Shown piece after piece: positions 45,988-55,929 of a stretch of DNA of 64,000 bases. The notes beneath the pieces were generated by a model. That model was not told the origin of the DNA and ran no database searches. It worked only from the letters and a program-made list of their open reading frames with translations. A program made the translations under genes and the position numbers. How positions within the stretch are numbered: position 1 is the first letter of the stretch; each line of letters begins with the position of its first letter. The DNA is taken from NCBI GenBank assembly GCA_910574455.1, contig CAJSYZ010000005.1, positions 6,386,001-6,450,000 of the forward strand. Reading direction: 5' to 3'. The DNA is from Trichaptum fuscoviolaceum. Taxonomy: Eukaryota > Basidiomycota > Agaricomycetes > Hymenochaetales > Trichaptaceae.

Positions 45988-46809
45988 ATGACCGCACCGT
46001 TTTTTGAAGCAAGCTCAGAAAGACTTCCTGGATTCACACATGTTGTTCTCATAACAACGGGCAGTGTTGCGTCGGTCAAAGCACCGTTGATAGTCCAAGG
46101 GCTTTTGCAAGTAAGCTTTGTCACATTGTCCAAAATGTATCTTACATGCTCTTTCTTCAGCATGACAATGTCAAAGTGGAGGTCGTCGCAACAGATGCCT
46201 CTTTGACTTTCTATGACTCCGCTGCAATAGTGAAGGCTGGCTCAAGAATTTGGACAAACAGAGATGAGTGGAGGGTACGTCTGCTCAACCAACCTCAGAA
46301 TGCTTGACGCAACGAGTGGAAAGTAGGGTGATTATAAGATCGGGGACCCCATTCTACACATTGAGCTTCGTCGTTGGGCGGATATCATTCTTGTTGCGCC
46401 CTGTTCCGCGAATACGCTGGCAAAGATGGCCAGTGGACTTTGCGACAATCTGGCGGTCTGTCTCTGTCTTTCAAAAGAAAGTCCACTACCTCCAAGCTAA
46501 ATACCATGGTTAGACATCATTACTTCGAGCTCTAGCACCGACTACACCGACATACATATTTCCGGCTATGAATACGTTCATGTACGAGCATCCCCTGACC
46601 GCGGAGCACATTCGTGTTGTGAAGGAAGTTCTTCGTTACGAAGTTGTCGGGCCCATTGGGAAGGCACTTGCTTGTGGGGATATAGGTGAGAGCAGATAAA
46701 ATACATTTTCATGCTTACAAACTGTGGTATAGGAATGGGCGCTATGACGGAATGGAGTGACATCGTCAATATAGTGGCCAACAAGTTTCAATTAAAAAAG
46801 CACGAATGA
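45988..46809 (+). CDS. Phosphopantothenoylcysteine decarboxylase (Hal3-type flavoprotein), 204 aa
   Basis: Decarboxylates 4'-phosphopantothenoylcysteine to 4'-phosphopantetheine in coenzyme A synthesis, using FMN. Five exons in phase: 45988-46110, 46161-46274, 46327-46455, 46514-46685 and 46733-46809. The length (204 aa) is right for a monofunctional enzyme. Hallmarks: VVLITTGSVASVKAP (flavin fold start), ILHIELRRWADI with the active-site His, APCSANTLAKMASGLCDNL, the substrate-binding FPAMNTFMYEHP, and ALACGD with the catalytic Cys. Having His, PAMN and ACGD together argues for a real decarboxylase, not a regulatory Hal3 subunit lacking one of them. Confidence 0.94.
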
Positions 46810-46911
46810 TAAATGGTTTCAGTCAGTTATCTAAAGAGCGTGCACAATTATCCGAAGTTGCCCTCCTGCACATCGCTTTGTCGACACGGATCCCTGCCTT
46901 ATAGCTACACA

Positions 46912-47140
46912 ATGGCCAAAGCTCCGCTCATGAAGAAAGATGAGAAAATACATTATACAAAGCGAATGGTAAGTCTACAATTTCGCAAAGGGTGGTACTC
47001 TATGCTATTCAGAGATCATACAAGCTCTCAGTTGGGTTTTTTTCATCTAGGCAAAACTTCTCGCAAATACGCCAGGCAGAGAGATGCCGGGTTCGAATCC
47101 ACATCTTAAAGAGAGTCCAATGATCCGCTACTGCAGTTGA
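46912..47140 (+). CDS. Possible small two-exon protein, 48 aa
   Basis: Exon 1 (46912-46968) and exon 2 (47051-47140) join in phase across an 82-nt intron with strong GTAAGT and TCATCTAG signals. The product is basic (MAKAPLMKKDEKIHYTKRM then AKLLANTPGREMPG). No family recognised. The good splice sites are the only support; it could instead be one piece of a longer transcript. It is convergent with the next gene, only 23 bp between stops. Confidence 0.4.
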
Positions 47141-47163
47141 TTCCGTATCTGGAGTACTTGCGA

Positions 47164-47958
47164 TCACTTCCGCTTCGACGATTTCCGGACATGTTTGTAC
47201 AAGTACTGTTCGGAAAGTGTCGCGTCTCGCTCCTGCCAGCTGTTATAACGTCCACGCTTCATGTCTTCAAGGCGAGCATTGAAAAAATGTAGGTGATAAA
47301 GACGAACAGCAGGCCATTCGTAGTAAAACATGTCTCTGGTGAGCCGCTCAAGGTAGCATTGGAAATAATAGCCGATCCAGCCTGGGTGTCCGAGCGAAGC
47401 GGAATGGAACTCGAGAATTTTGAAGTACCGCATCAACGGGATGAGAACAGAGTAGGGGTGCGGATAGTCCTCTGGACAACCGATGACTGGAGTCACTTCG
47501 ACTTCACCGCCAGCGCTGACGCGATACTCGTCTCTGTGTTTGTGGAGTTTCATAGTGTCTAATTTGTAAAGGTTCTCAGCCCGGAGGGAATGGCTGATGA
47601 CACTTATAAGGTCTTCGGAATGGAGGTCCGAGAAGATCGACGTCAAAGGCGGTGCCGTTGCAGGTATGTCCAGTTCTCGTGAACCGCGTCCAGGTTGCTG
47701 CCTGACCTCTGCTTGTAGGGGCTGGGGTAGGAATACTGGGGTGAGATACGCTGACCAGTAGCCTGTAGGGGGCGGATAAGGGGCCCATTTGCAGAAGGCC
47801 GCAGGAGGGGAGCAAGCAGTTGGACAGGGGCCGGTTTGGTGCGGATACGGAGGACAAGAGTTCGAAGGGGCATCAAATCGTTCATCAAAGCCTGTACTGA
47901 ATCTCTTTTGCGCCTTCTCCGAGCTGGACGGATTGAGAGTTTCTGGCGGCATCCACAT
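47164..47958 (-). CDS. Hypothetical protein, single exon, 264 aa
   Basis: One intronless frame. The N-terminal 110 residues are Pro/Ser/Cys rich (PPYPHQTGPCPTACSPPA). The C-terminal part is compact and aromatic: HPGWIGYYFQCYLERLTRDM, then WPAVRLYHLHFFNARLEDMK. The pattern of a W-x-AV-x-x-YH-x-x-F-x-x-R-L helix recalls hypothetical proteins repeated in Agaricomycete genomes, sometimes beside retroelements, but I cannot name a family. Lack of introns and low-complexity start fit a retroelement-derived or young gene. Confidence 0.6.
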   Translation of the reverse strand: MWMPPETLNPSSSEKAQKRFSTGFDERFDAPSNSCPPYPHQTGPCPTACSPPAAFCKWAPYPPPTGYWSAYLTPVFLPQPLQAEVRQQPGRGSRELDIPATAPPLTSIFSDLHSEDLISVISHSLRAENLYKLDTMKLHKHRDEYRVSAGGEVEVTPVIGCPEDYPHPYSVLIPLMRYFKILEFHSASLGHPGWIGYYFQCYLERLTRDMFYYEWPAVRLYHLHFFNARLEDMKRGRYNSWQERDATLSEQYLYKHVRKSSKRK

Positions 47959-48584
47959 GCCTTCCGTATTTCAAAGAATTACAAAGTCTGACAACTTGGT
48001 GGAATGGGGATTCGTACGGCCGAAGGTCGAGATAGAATCTTAATAAAACTAGGCGATGCGTGGGCTAGTGCTTAAAAAGTTGAAGGGTGGTAAGCTGGGC
48101 AGGAGAAAACGAGTTGATCTATGTGAAGGCACGTATAGGGCTTCGCTGTGAGCAAAGGGCAAGAAGCCGTGAATACATGAATATTCATACCTCGGGTGAT
48201 TCGCGATGGAAGTTGAGGAAAGTTTGCTCTGTTGATCACAACTTTATATGTAAAACTAGACAATGACGTGCACGACCTTCTTTGTCGCAGTAAAGAAACA
48301 AAGAAGCATATAAAAGACAAAGGAAGAATGAGAACACTAAATTGATCTTCTTATAATCTGTCTGTAAGTTGCGACCCTCAGGCTCAATCCATGTCCTTGT
48401 GTCAGTGAAGATTATTCTGTACTCATAGATTCGCAAATACGTGAGACTAAGAGAACGTCAGGTTTGTAATTAAACTATTTCTTACACATTCATTAATCTG
48501 ATTATCGAGCTTGGGAAAATGAAAGCGTGAGGTATCATAAAGTGAAGCAAGAGCTCTTTGAGAAGGTATCTCTGAGCTTCACGC
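47959..48584. other. Intergenic, no gene seen
   Basis: AT-rich spacer between two minus-strand genes; nothing supported. Confidence 0.6.
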
Positions 48585-50743
48585 TCACCAAGACCAACTC
48601 GCCAACCTGGTCATAGCCGATTCATAGTCCGACTTAATCGTGTCAATGACCTTCTCATTGCGGGGAACAAAGCGGCATTCAAAACTGACAGGGAGTGAAT
48701 TGAAACCATCCGTATAGTTGTTTGAGTCAGGAATGATGGGCTTGCCCTCGGCATCCAGAGCAGGCAGGATGTCGAAAGCCCACATGAGGCGCGCTATGTT
48801 GATGAAGATGGAGTTGCGAGCAAGATGCATTCCCGGGCAGATGCGACGCCCGAAGCCGAAGGGGAGCTCGAAGTCAATGAGTCGGGGATTCGTGGTCTCT
48901 ATGAAGCGTTCCGGCCGGAACTCGTCTGGGTTCGGGAACATCTCTGGGTCGTTCATGATGCCACTAGGACATGATCAATAAAAGAAGAAAAGAAAGCAGA
49001 AATCCACTTACGCAAGATTTGCGAATACAGTAGAGCCCTTTGGAATGAACATGCCATTGTAAACGTCATCCGCGGTGACTGAGTGAGGTGTTCCACCTAG
49101 AACGGCCACTGGCCTCCACCTCAAAGCCTCGTTGACGGTGGCTCGGACATAAGGGAGACTTTCCTCGTCGTCGTACTCCGGCATGCGCTCTGAGCCCATG
49201 AGTGAGTCGATCTCTGCTTGGATCTTTCTCATGACATCCGGAAAGTGTAGCATAGCGACTAATGGCGAGCTCATAAGTCATACAGTTTGTGAAAGAAGAG
49301 GTATACACATACGGATAAAGGTTAGCAACGTTCCGCCGGTCTGCAAACATTGTCAGTTCAGTGCAAAAATTTCACAACATGCTTAAATCATACAGTTTCG
49401 ATACCCGCGCCGAATGGAGTTGAGATAGAGTACGCCAGGAAGAGATCATCAATGCCGATCTTCTGTTGGTTACGCAGTGCCTCGGTTGTGAAGCACTCGG
49501 GAACCGTGCCGCTTTGCATGCGCTGTTTTATGTCGTCGAGGATGTGTACTGCGAGCTTTTTGTCCCTTTCTTTCTGCTCTTCAGCTTCGCGGCGGAACCA
49601 TTGGAGGGATTTCTATAATCGAGGATGAGTTTTAAGTACAGAGGGGAAATAGAGAGGCTCGTACAGGAAGCTTTAGAAGCCAAGGCCAAGATTCAACGAG
49701 GTACTTTCCAGGGATACTAGAAAAACGATATATCAATGCGTAACAACTACCGGCGGAAAGCCGAACTTACTTCGTATTGACCAAAACTACAAGTTCGGTT
49801 AGTATATTCATAAACCATCTGAAGGATGAATAAGACCCACAGTCCATTGACTGATTGTTCTCAACAACGATCCACTCATCCATGCTTTCCACACGTCTTC
49901 CGTAAGAGACAGACGTGACCACAGATGCCGCGTAGCGCTTAATATGCCTCTCGAAGTTCTTTGGGGTCTCGGCGAGCTGTTGCAGCATAACCTTGGATTC
50001 CAAGGATTGGATATCCCTGTATTTAGTGGCTTGGCGAAGGTGGAAGCCGGAATGTACAATCTATAATGAGGCGTAAGTTAGAAAGACGTTTTTTAAAGTT
50101 GTGAGCGCAGTATCACTGACTTTGCGCCACTTTCGCCATTGTTCACCATAGGGAAGCATCAGACCACGGAGGTTGTCGGACAGAATTTCACCTCTGGTGT
50201 CAAAAGTTCAGATAAACCTCAGAACATATAGTAGCATGCAAAACGCACCCCATGATGAACCGTGGGCGGCTAGAGTAGATATCGGAACGCTTCTCGAGCA
50301 AATCCCAAGCTGCTTGAGCTGTGCCGCAGACTATAGGAAGAATATATTAGAGTACCTCTTAGCGTGGCAGAACAAAAAGACTGACCAATAATGGGCGTGC
50401 TACCAAAGAACAGAGAGACAACGGGACCTAACCAATAGTTTCAAGTCAGTAGATTCCCTTGATATGTTCGAGTTCACCTACCATATTGCTTATTCAACTG
50501 TTCAAACTTCCTCCATGGCTTACTAGGAGGCATTTGATGTTTATTTCCAATGAACGGCAGACCCACTGGCCCCGGGGGCATCTTCCGCCGGATATTTACA
50601 GTCTTTATGACATATCCAAGAAAGACGACAATGCCAGCACCCAAGGCGAGGCTGGCCGGGCCCAGGTCTTTGAGCTGTGGCGGGAGCCTGTCCAGAATCT
50701 CAGACAAAGATAACGAAGACATGCAAGTAGGAGTAGAATTCAA
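48585..50743 (-). CDS. Cytochrome P450 monooxygenase, microsomal type
   Basis: A haem-thiolate oxygenase anchored in the ER. The N-terminus has a membrane helix (LALGAGIVVFLGYVI) and the hinge KMPPGPVGLPFIGN. Downstream, in several short exons: an I-helix GAGIET block, the ExxR motif in NEALRWRP, FRPERF, and the haem signature FGFGRRICPG with its Cys ligand. The last exon ends at the stop 48585. Two starts are possible: 50743 or the ATG of MSSLSLSEIL 21 bp later. It looks like the Agaricomycete P450s related to O-methylsterigmatocystin oxidoreductase; the substrate cannot be read from the sequence. The terpene-synthase relic about 3.4 kb away hints at a former secondary-metabolism neighbourhood. 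Confidence 0.88.
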
Positions 50744-51310
50744 AGACAGACCGGAGTGGTGAGCGACTTATATATATCTGCGCGGAACCAAGTCAGCTGC
50801 CATGCCAGTGGTGAGGTACATTCATTTAAGCGCGACCAGTGATCCAGGCGTAAACTCCTTAATGTCATATCGTACATCTTGTTTTAACCGCCCTTGCTAC
50901 TTCATGCTGGAAAGCAAGGTTTGAGAGTGAGTATCGTTTAACAGCGACGTCGACGCGAAGCATCTACCTTCGATAACCAATTTAATACATATGCGATAGT
51001 TACAACAACTTTCGTTGAATTGAACTGAACTTCGTGGGGATGCGGGGGAGCGGTTAAATGATTAGCCGGTCCGGGGTTGCCTGTGCCTGACGAGCCTATC
51101 CTCCGCATCAAGTTAATTAGCGGCGGCGACTGGTAATGTAAAACCCGCCGTCGACACCGATGCGTCGGGAACGGCAATTCAATGTGTTCTGACCAGTAAG
51201 AATTGTCACGTAACAGATTTCGTTAACAGAAATTATGAGTACATTGATTGGTCCTTCAGTGGTTTTTTCTTCAATTGATTTCTAACAGCCAGAGCTCGTC
51301 GCTTCTTGCG
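50744..51310. other. Intergenic, no gene seen
   Basis: Spacer upstream of the P450 gene and downstream of the Kelch gene; nothing supported. Confidence 0.6.
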
Positions 51311-52452
51311 TTAGAGCTCAACAGTCCTCCCTGTAGCACGACCCTCTGGCACATCTTGCACGGGAACGAACTTCCACTCTAATCTGCCATTACGGCCTGT
51401 TTCCTTGCCTGCCTGGAGGATCCAGACTTCGTCCCAGAAAGAGCCCGCGGCAGCATGGCCGTCTGTTGATGGAGCTTGCTCGCCAAGTTATAGCAGAGTG
51501 ACTGCGGAGGGCCATTTTGGATGGCTGAACCCGACGAAACCACGCACCGACCGTGGGCCTGGATAGCCATGAGAAGCATCCGGAGAGGGCGTGATGGTAC
51601 TCCAGGTATTCTGTGTGACGTTGTAGATGTCAAGCTTGTGGTCTTCACCAAGTTCAAAGCCAGCGAACCCTGTACATTAGCGATAAATGGGATCAGATAT
51701 GCTAAAGCTGTAAGTACTATAAACCATTTAGAATCAAGACATACCTGCGAAACGAAGGAAACCATCGCTCCTGTCAACTTTGGTTGGGGCAAGAACTGTT
51801 CCACCACGACCTGGATCAGGAGCGGAGGCGAGCTGCTTCCAAGTTTTTGTTACTGTGTCGAATGAGTGCAGCTCGCCGATGCGACCGGATGCTGGACACC
51901 CCGCGTGAACATAGATGGTGCTCTACCAATGATAATGGTAAGGAAGTATATCCCAACAGCATGGTGAAATAGTGGGGCTCACTCCGAGCCATGCCATTGT
52001 GTGATGGCTTCGCGGTTGTGGTGCCTCATCCTCGTTTGTCGCTTTAATCCTCTGCCATACAGCTTTCTCTGGCTTCGTGAGGTCAATAGCCCACACACCT
52101 GCTTCTTCGCCACCATATCGACACCTCCACGTCCACCCCAAATGTAGATCACTTCGCCGATAGCAGCTGAAGCGGCACCGACGCGAGGCTCAGGTGCATG
52201 AGTAGCAGTGTCCAGCTGTCTGCTCGCTATTACCGTCTGCCATTTAGCAGCAGGTGCGCCAACCTTCCTTGTCTGCGCGACATCGTATACATGGATGGCT
52301 CCCTTCAAACTGTCATCGGCGTCAACAGGCGTACGGGGCTTTAACTCGCCGCTGTACAGAGCTGCACGACCTGTGCCCGTCACTGATAGACAGCGCGAAG
52401 ATCGTGCAAGAGCTTGAGAGCGCGAGAGTAGTGTCCAGCGGGCTATCGACAT
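51311..52452 (-). CDS. Kelch-repeat protein
   Basis: A beta-propeller of Kelch repeats, likely a protein-binding scaffold. From ATG 52452: WTLLSRSQALARSSRCLSV, GELKPRTPVD, AIHVYDVA, PEPRVGAASAAIGEVIYIWGGRGG, then AIDLTKPEKAVWQRI, PQPRSHHTMAW, STIYVHAGCP, IGELHSFDTVTKTWKQL, DIYNVTQNTWS, and FWDEVWILQ, ending at 51311. The R-x-G-x-x-x-x-x-x-G and W...L spacing are those of Kelch blades. The frame breaks near 52103: GRGGVDM and the following EEAGVWAI block lie in different frames. A 47-nt GT-AG segment right there could be spliced out to restore the frame, but it would remove Kelch-like residues. Confidence 0.82.
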
Positions 52453-54155
52453 GGTGGATACAATTCAAGAAGCGTGATGAATCCTAATGAGCTGGTTTCA
52501 CGCATATCTTCCGCTTCCTCCAGAAAATGTTTATATGGAGCATTATTGTCCATTTGTAATCCTAGCAGTGTGGGGTATGAAGGCAGGTGAGAAGGAGAAA
52601 TGAACACTGAAGTGCAGACCGTTGGTATTTTGTGATTGGCGTGAGAATAAACGCTGCTTGAACTTGAATTCTGAGTCCTTGCCCGTTCCGAAGCAATTTC
52701 TTGCTTTACCAGTCACTACTCTCCCATTATCAACGATTAATGTTGCACTGAAAAACTAAGCTGTACTTGCCAAAATTCGAAAGAATGGATCATGATGCAG
52801 CATCGTCACGAGCTCCTTAATGACCTTAGCTTATATCGTCAATCACAGGCGGCAATATATCGAAGATGCGCTGGTCTACTCAGGAAGTTCCAAAGTGATG
52901 TCTTCAAGAGTGGTGGTTGGTCCCTTCCAGTGATAGCCTGAATCACGGTATAATCAGTACCCATATGCTCTAATTACCCTTGGCAAAGACTATGGTGTAA
53001 CTTTCCACAATTTCATCTATGGGATGAGTAACGGCAGCTGTCCCATCGCTTTGCTCACAACCTTTGACTCTAACGGACATTTCTTTGTGGTCTACCCGTG
53101 AAGAACAACAATTACATTTGTAAGTCAACACTTATAAAAACTCTTTGGTCTTTTTTCAGTGGCTTATTAGCTCTGGGCCAAAGATTTTGTTCGGATGTCA
53201 GGTCCTTAGGCTGACCTCCGCGACTTGACCTTGACCCGTAGGTCGCGGTAGGTCAAATTCTAGGTCAGGGCTTCCATGGAAATTATCCGACCGAGGCAGG
53301 TCGAGGTTAGAGCAAAGCTGATCTGACCTGACTTCGCGGATCTCTAGTAAGAACATCGATGCTAACAATTTAGTTCATCTGGGTAAGTCCTATCTAAAAT
53401 AAGATACAGCAGCAACCGATTGCTAAGTCAAGTCCTCGACGAACTTGATCATAAGCCGACAAATTCTGCAGTTGGACCAGACCAAATCTGGATCAATATC
53501 ATCAACTGAGATGATCCCTCACTCACTAGAGAGGTGCTTGCTTTCTCCGATTCGCGAATTTCACGGTATCTTCGGTGATATCCAATCGTCAATGTGAGTG
53601 TAGAGCTGAAGAAAGTTTTGATATAGATTCTGGAAGACGAACAAGTGACTGGAACTTCCTATCGTGAGTCTGCAATTTTGCACTTTATCTGTCCCATGGA
53701 ACTAACACACATCTACTTTATCATGGTCATTTGACTTTATAGTCTGCAACTTGCATTTACGAACTTGATTAGCGAGCGCATCCGGGACAACAGCTTTGAA
53801 GTACGCTATCGCACCGACAACATTCACCTATAGTAAGCCACAATCTCCCCTGCGATGCGGGCGAGGGCTGAATTCAAGGAAGAACAGCTAAGTTGAGAAA
53901 GCGTATTATGGCAGCATGTGCCTCGACTAATTATGCATTTGAAGCTAGAAAATGCCGATAAGCAGTACATTCATACGTGCTGAAGTGTGTGTTCCAAACG
54001 GAAGAGTCTATCGCTACATGTGAAATTCCACAAAAATCACTCAATCCCCTATCGATACTGCACTATCATTGACGAAAATCAATCCTATAATAATGCTATA
54101 AGACTGGTTAGATCTCTTCCCTTGGCTGGCAAACATCTGCCAAGGTCCGCCAACC
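52453..54155. other. Intergenic, degenerate DNA
   Basis: No supported gene over 1.7 kb. The stretch is AT-rich and includes the GACCT-rich repeat near 53.2-53.34 kb. It lies between the Kelch gene and the terpene-synthase relic. Confidence 0.6.
53205..53340. repeat. Degenerate GACCT/AGGTC repeat cluster
   Basis: CTGACCT, TTGACCTTGACC, AGGTCGCGGTAGGTC, TAGGTCAGG, CAGGTCGAGG and TGACCTGACTTCGCGG occur within about 130 bp in both orientations. I recall similar AGGTCGCGGTCG repeats scattered in Agaricomycete intergenic DNA. No function assigned. Confidence 0.6.
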
Positions 54156-54553
54156 ATGTCGCAACCTCAACGACTTATATTTCCTGATCTTCCGCAAATC
54201 TGTCCGTTTAAGTTCTCGTCCAGTCCATTTTACGAGAAAGCCGGCAAGTCACATAATGATTATTGGACGTATCACGATTACTGATTACTTTTCTGTACCA
54301 GGTGCTGAATCGTCAGCATGGGTCGATAGTTTCAACTTCTTTACCGATAGAAAACGTGCTCATTTTAAAAAGATCTTTCATGGAGCTTCTGGGCTCTTAC
54401 ATGTTCCCTTATGCCGATTTCGAGGAGTTTAGAACGTGCTGTGATCTCATGAACGTACTCACTGCCCACAATGCTTGCATAGCATTTCCTCGCGAGGATG
54501 AGATTCCGCAGCCATTTCGTGATTTAGAACCTTGCGGAATGTTTATTTTCTAA
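54156..54553 (+). pseudogene. Relic of a sesquiterpene synthase (N-terminal part)
   Basis: ATG 54156 opens a frame reading IFPDLPQICPFKFSSSPFYEKAG. After an intron-like GTCACA...TACCAG stretch comes GAESSAWVDSFNFFTDRKRAH. In the next frame follows ELLGSYMFPYADFEEFRTCCDLMN. These three blocks, in this order, are the N-terminal hallmark of basidiomycete class I sesquiterpene synthases (LPDL...CP, ESSAWV...DRKRA, PYA..E.FRTCCDF.N). The D(D/E)xxD metal motif that should follow the CCDLMN block is missing and the frame closes at 54553. At least one frameshift and the loss of the whole catalytic C-terminal part make this a dead fragment. It lies about 650 bp from transposon copy 2. Confidence 0.75.
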
Positions 54554-55208
54554 AATAAGCTTTTATGCCAAGAGCTACCTCTACATCTACGCTCAGCCGT
54601 GCTTCAGGTCAAGATACCTTTGAGGTCTGTCTGCCGAGACGTCGCCGAGGGACCTGTCGTATGTGATGCCGATATGCCGTCATGTTTCGGGCCAGCTTTA
54701 TACATACTGTAGTTTTCTTTTTGCGCAAAACTTTTGCGGCAAAAGTACCATGATTTTATGCTCGGATAGAAAGAATATCTTCTGTCATATAGCCAAACCT
54801 ACTTCAGACTACTTACAAAGGCAATGATAAGATGTTTATACAACAGAATCATAGGGAAGCGCTACTACCCTTATATAGTTAGATCATTTCGCCATGTCTA
54901 CATGGACCCACAATGGATTATTGAACGGTTATGCGATAAAACGTGCGCGAGTGGAGTCTGCAAACTACATTGGAAGGGGAGGCTTGCATATTTATATATT
55001 ATTCTCATGTGATGGCCCTTTTTATTTGAAGTTGGTTCTGGGCCCTCTATGAACTACCGCATATTTTTATTCCCAGCGCGATTGTACTTTGCCTTCAAGT
55101 TGTTGAGCCTTCGATATAGACCGCACCTTGGTATACTAAGGCCCTCCGGGGGTACTGACTCTATCTTACCAGGTAACCAAATGCTCAATACGATGTTGTA
55201 AAGGTACA
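54554..55208. other. Spacer between relic and transposon copy 2
   Basis: AT-rich and without a supported gene. I could not find the lost C-terminal part of the terpene synthase here. Confidence 0.6.
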
Positions 55209-55600
55209 ACATCAGGGAAACTACTTTCTGCTGAAAGTGACTTAAGTGTTACTTAAACGTCCTGAGAGACTGAAGTCTTAAATAAGGCAAGCTTTACTTA
55301 TTCATGCATGTCCTCCCATTATTCAGGACAAGTTGGCTGAAATAAGTGTGGGCTGGCTTAAATAAGGAAAGATGGCTGAATCAGTGCTCTAAGTGTTTCA
55401 GGCATTCAGCACCCCAGTGCTCCAGTGTATCATCCTTTAATTACAGCAGTAGACAAGTGTTGTAAGACGAATTGCAGTGCTCAAGAGTCTAAGTGCATAA
55501 GAACGATCCAAGTATTTCATTGCATCAGAAATATATAAGACAACATTATGTAGCTATCAGTGCCTCAGCGTTCAAGTACATCAGTCATTTACACAAGACT
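55209..55600 (+). repeat. Terminal and subterminal region of transposon copy 2
   Basis: Same motifs as copy 1: CTTAAATAAGG repeats, CTGAAATAAGT and several CAGTGCTC variants within 300 bp of the tip. Confidence 0.7.
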
Positions 55601-55852
55601 AAGCATAGCAGTCGCTATCATGGGATCCGCCACGACATTATCCCGAACCTCTGCCGTGACGGGCAGTGGCAGGCCACTTTCGCTGCCGTGCCTTCAATTC
55701 TGCATGTTCTTTGGCGTACCAGTAGAAACGAAGGCTGCTCTGCAAGTCGATGGTAATATAATATTGAGCGCACGGACAGAAACGAAAAGAAGAGGCTCAC
55801 CAGTGATCGATTTGCCCTTAGAAGTCTACGCAGTCCGTAGCCGAATCCCATT

Positions 55853-55894
55853 TTGAAGCGTCGTCCTCCTCATGATCACCATCTCCACCTAAAT

Positions 55895-55929
<35 letters not shown>

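Noticed and set aside
47055..47110. tRNA-like GGTTCGAATCC near 47090
   Set aside because: A T-loop-like word only; no matching T stem, anticodon arm or acceptor pairing.
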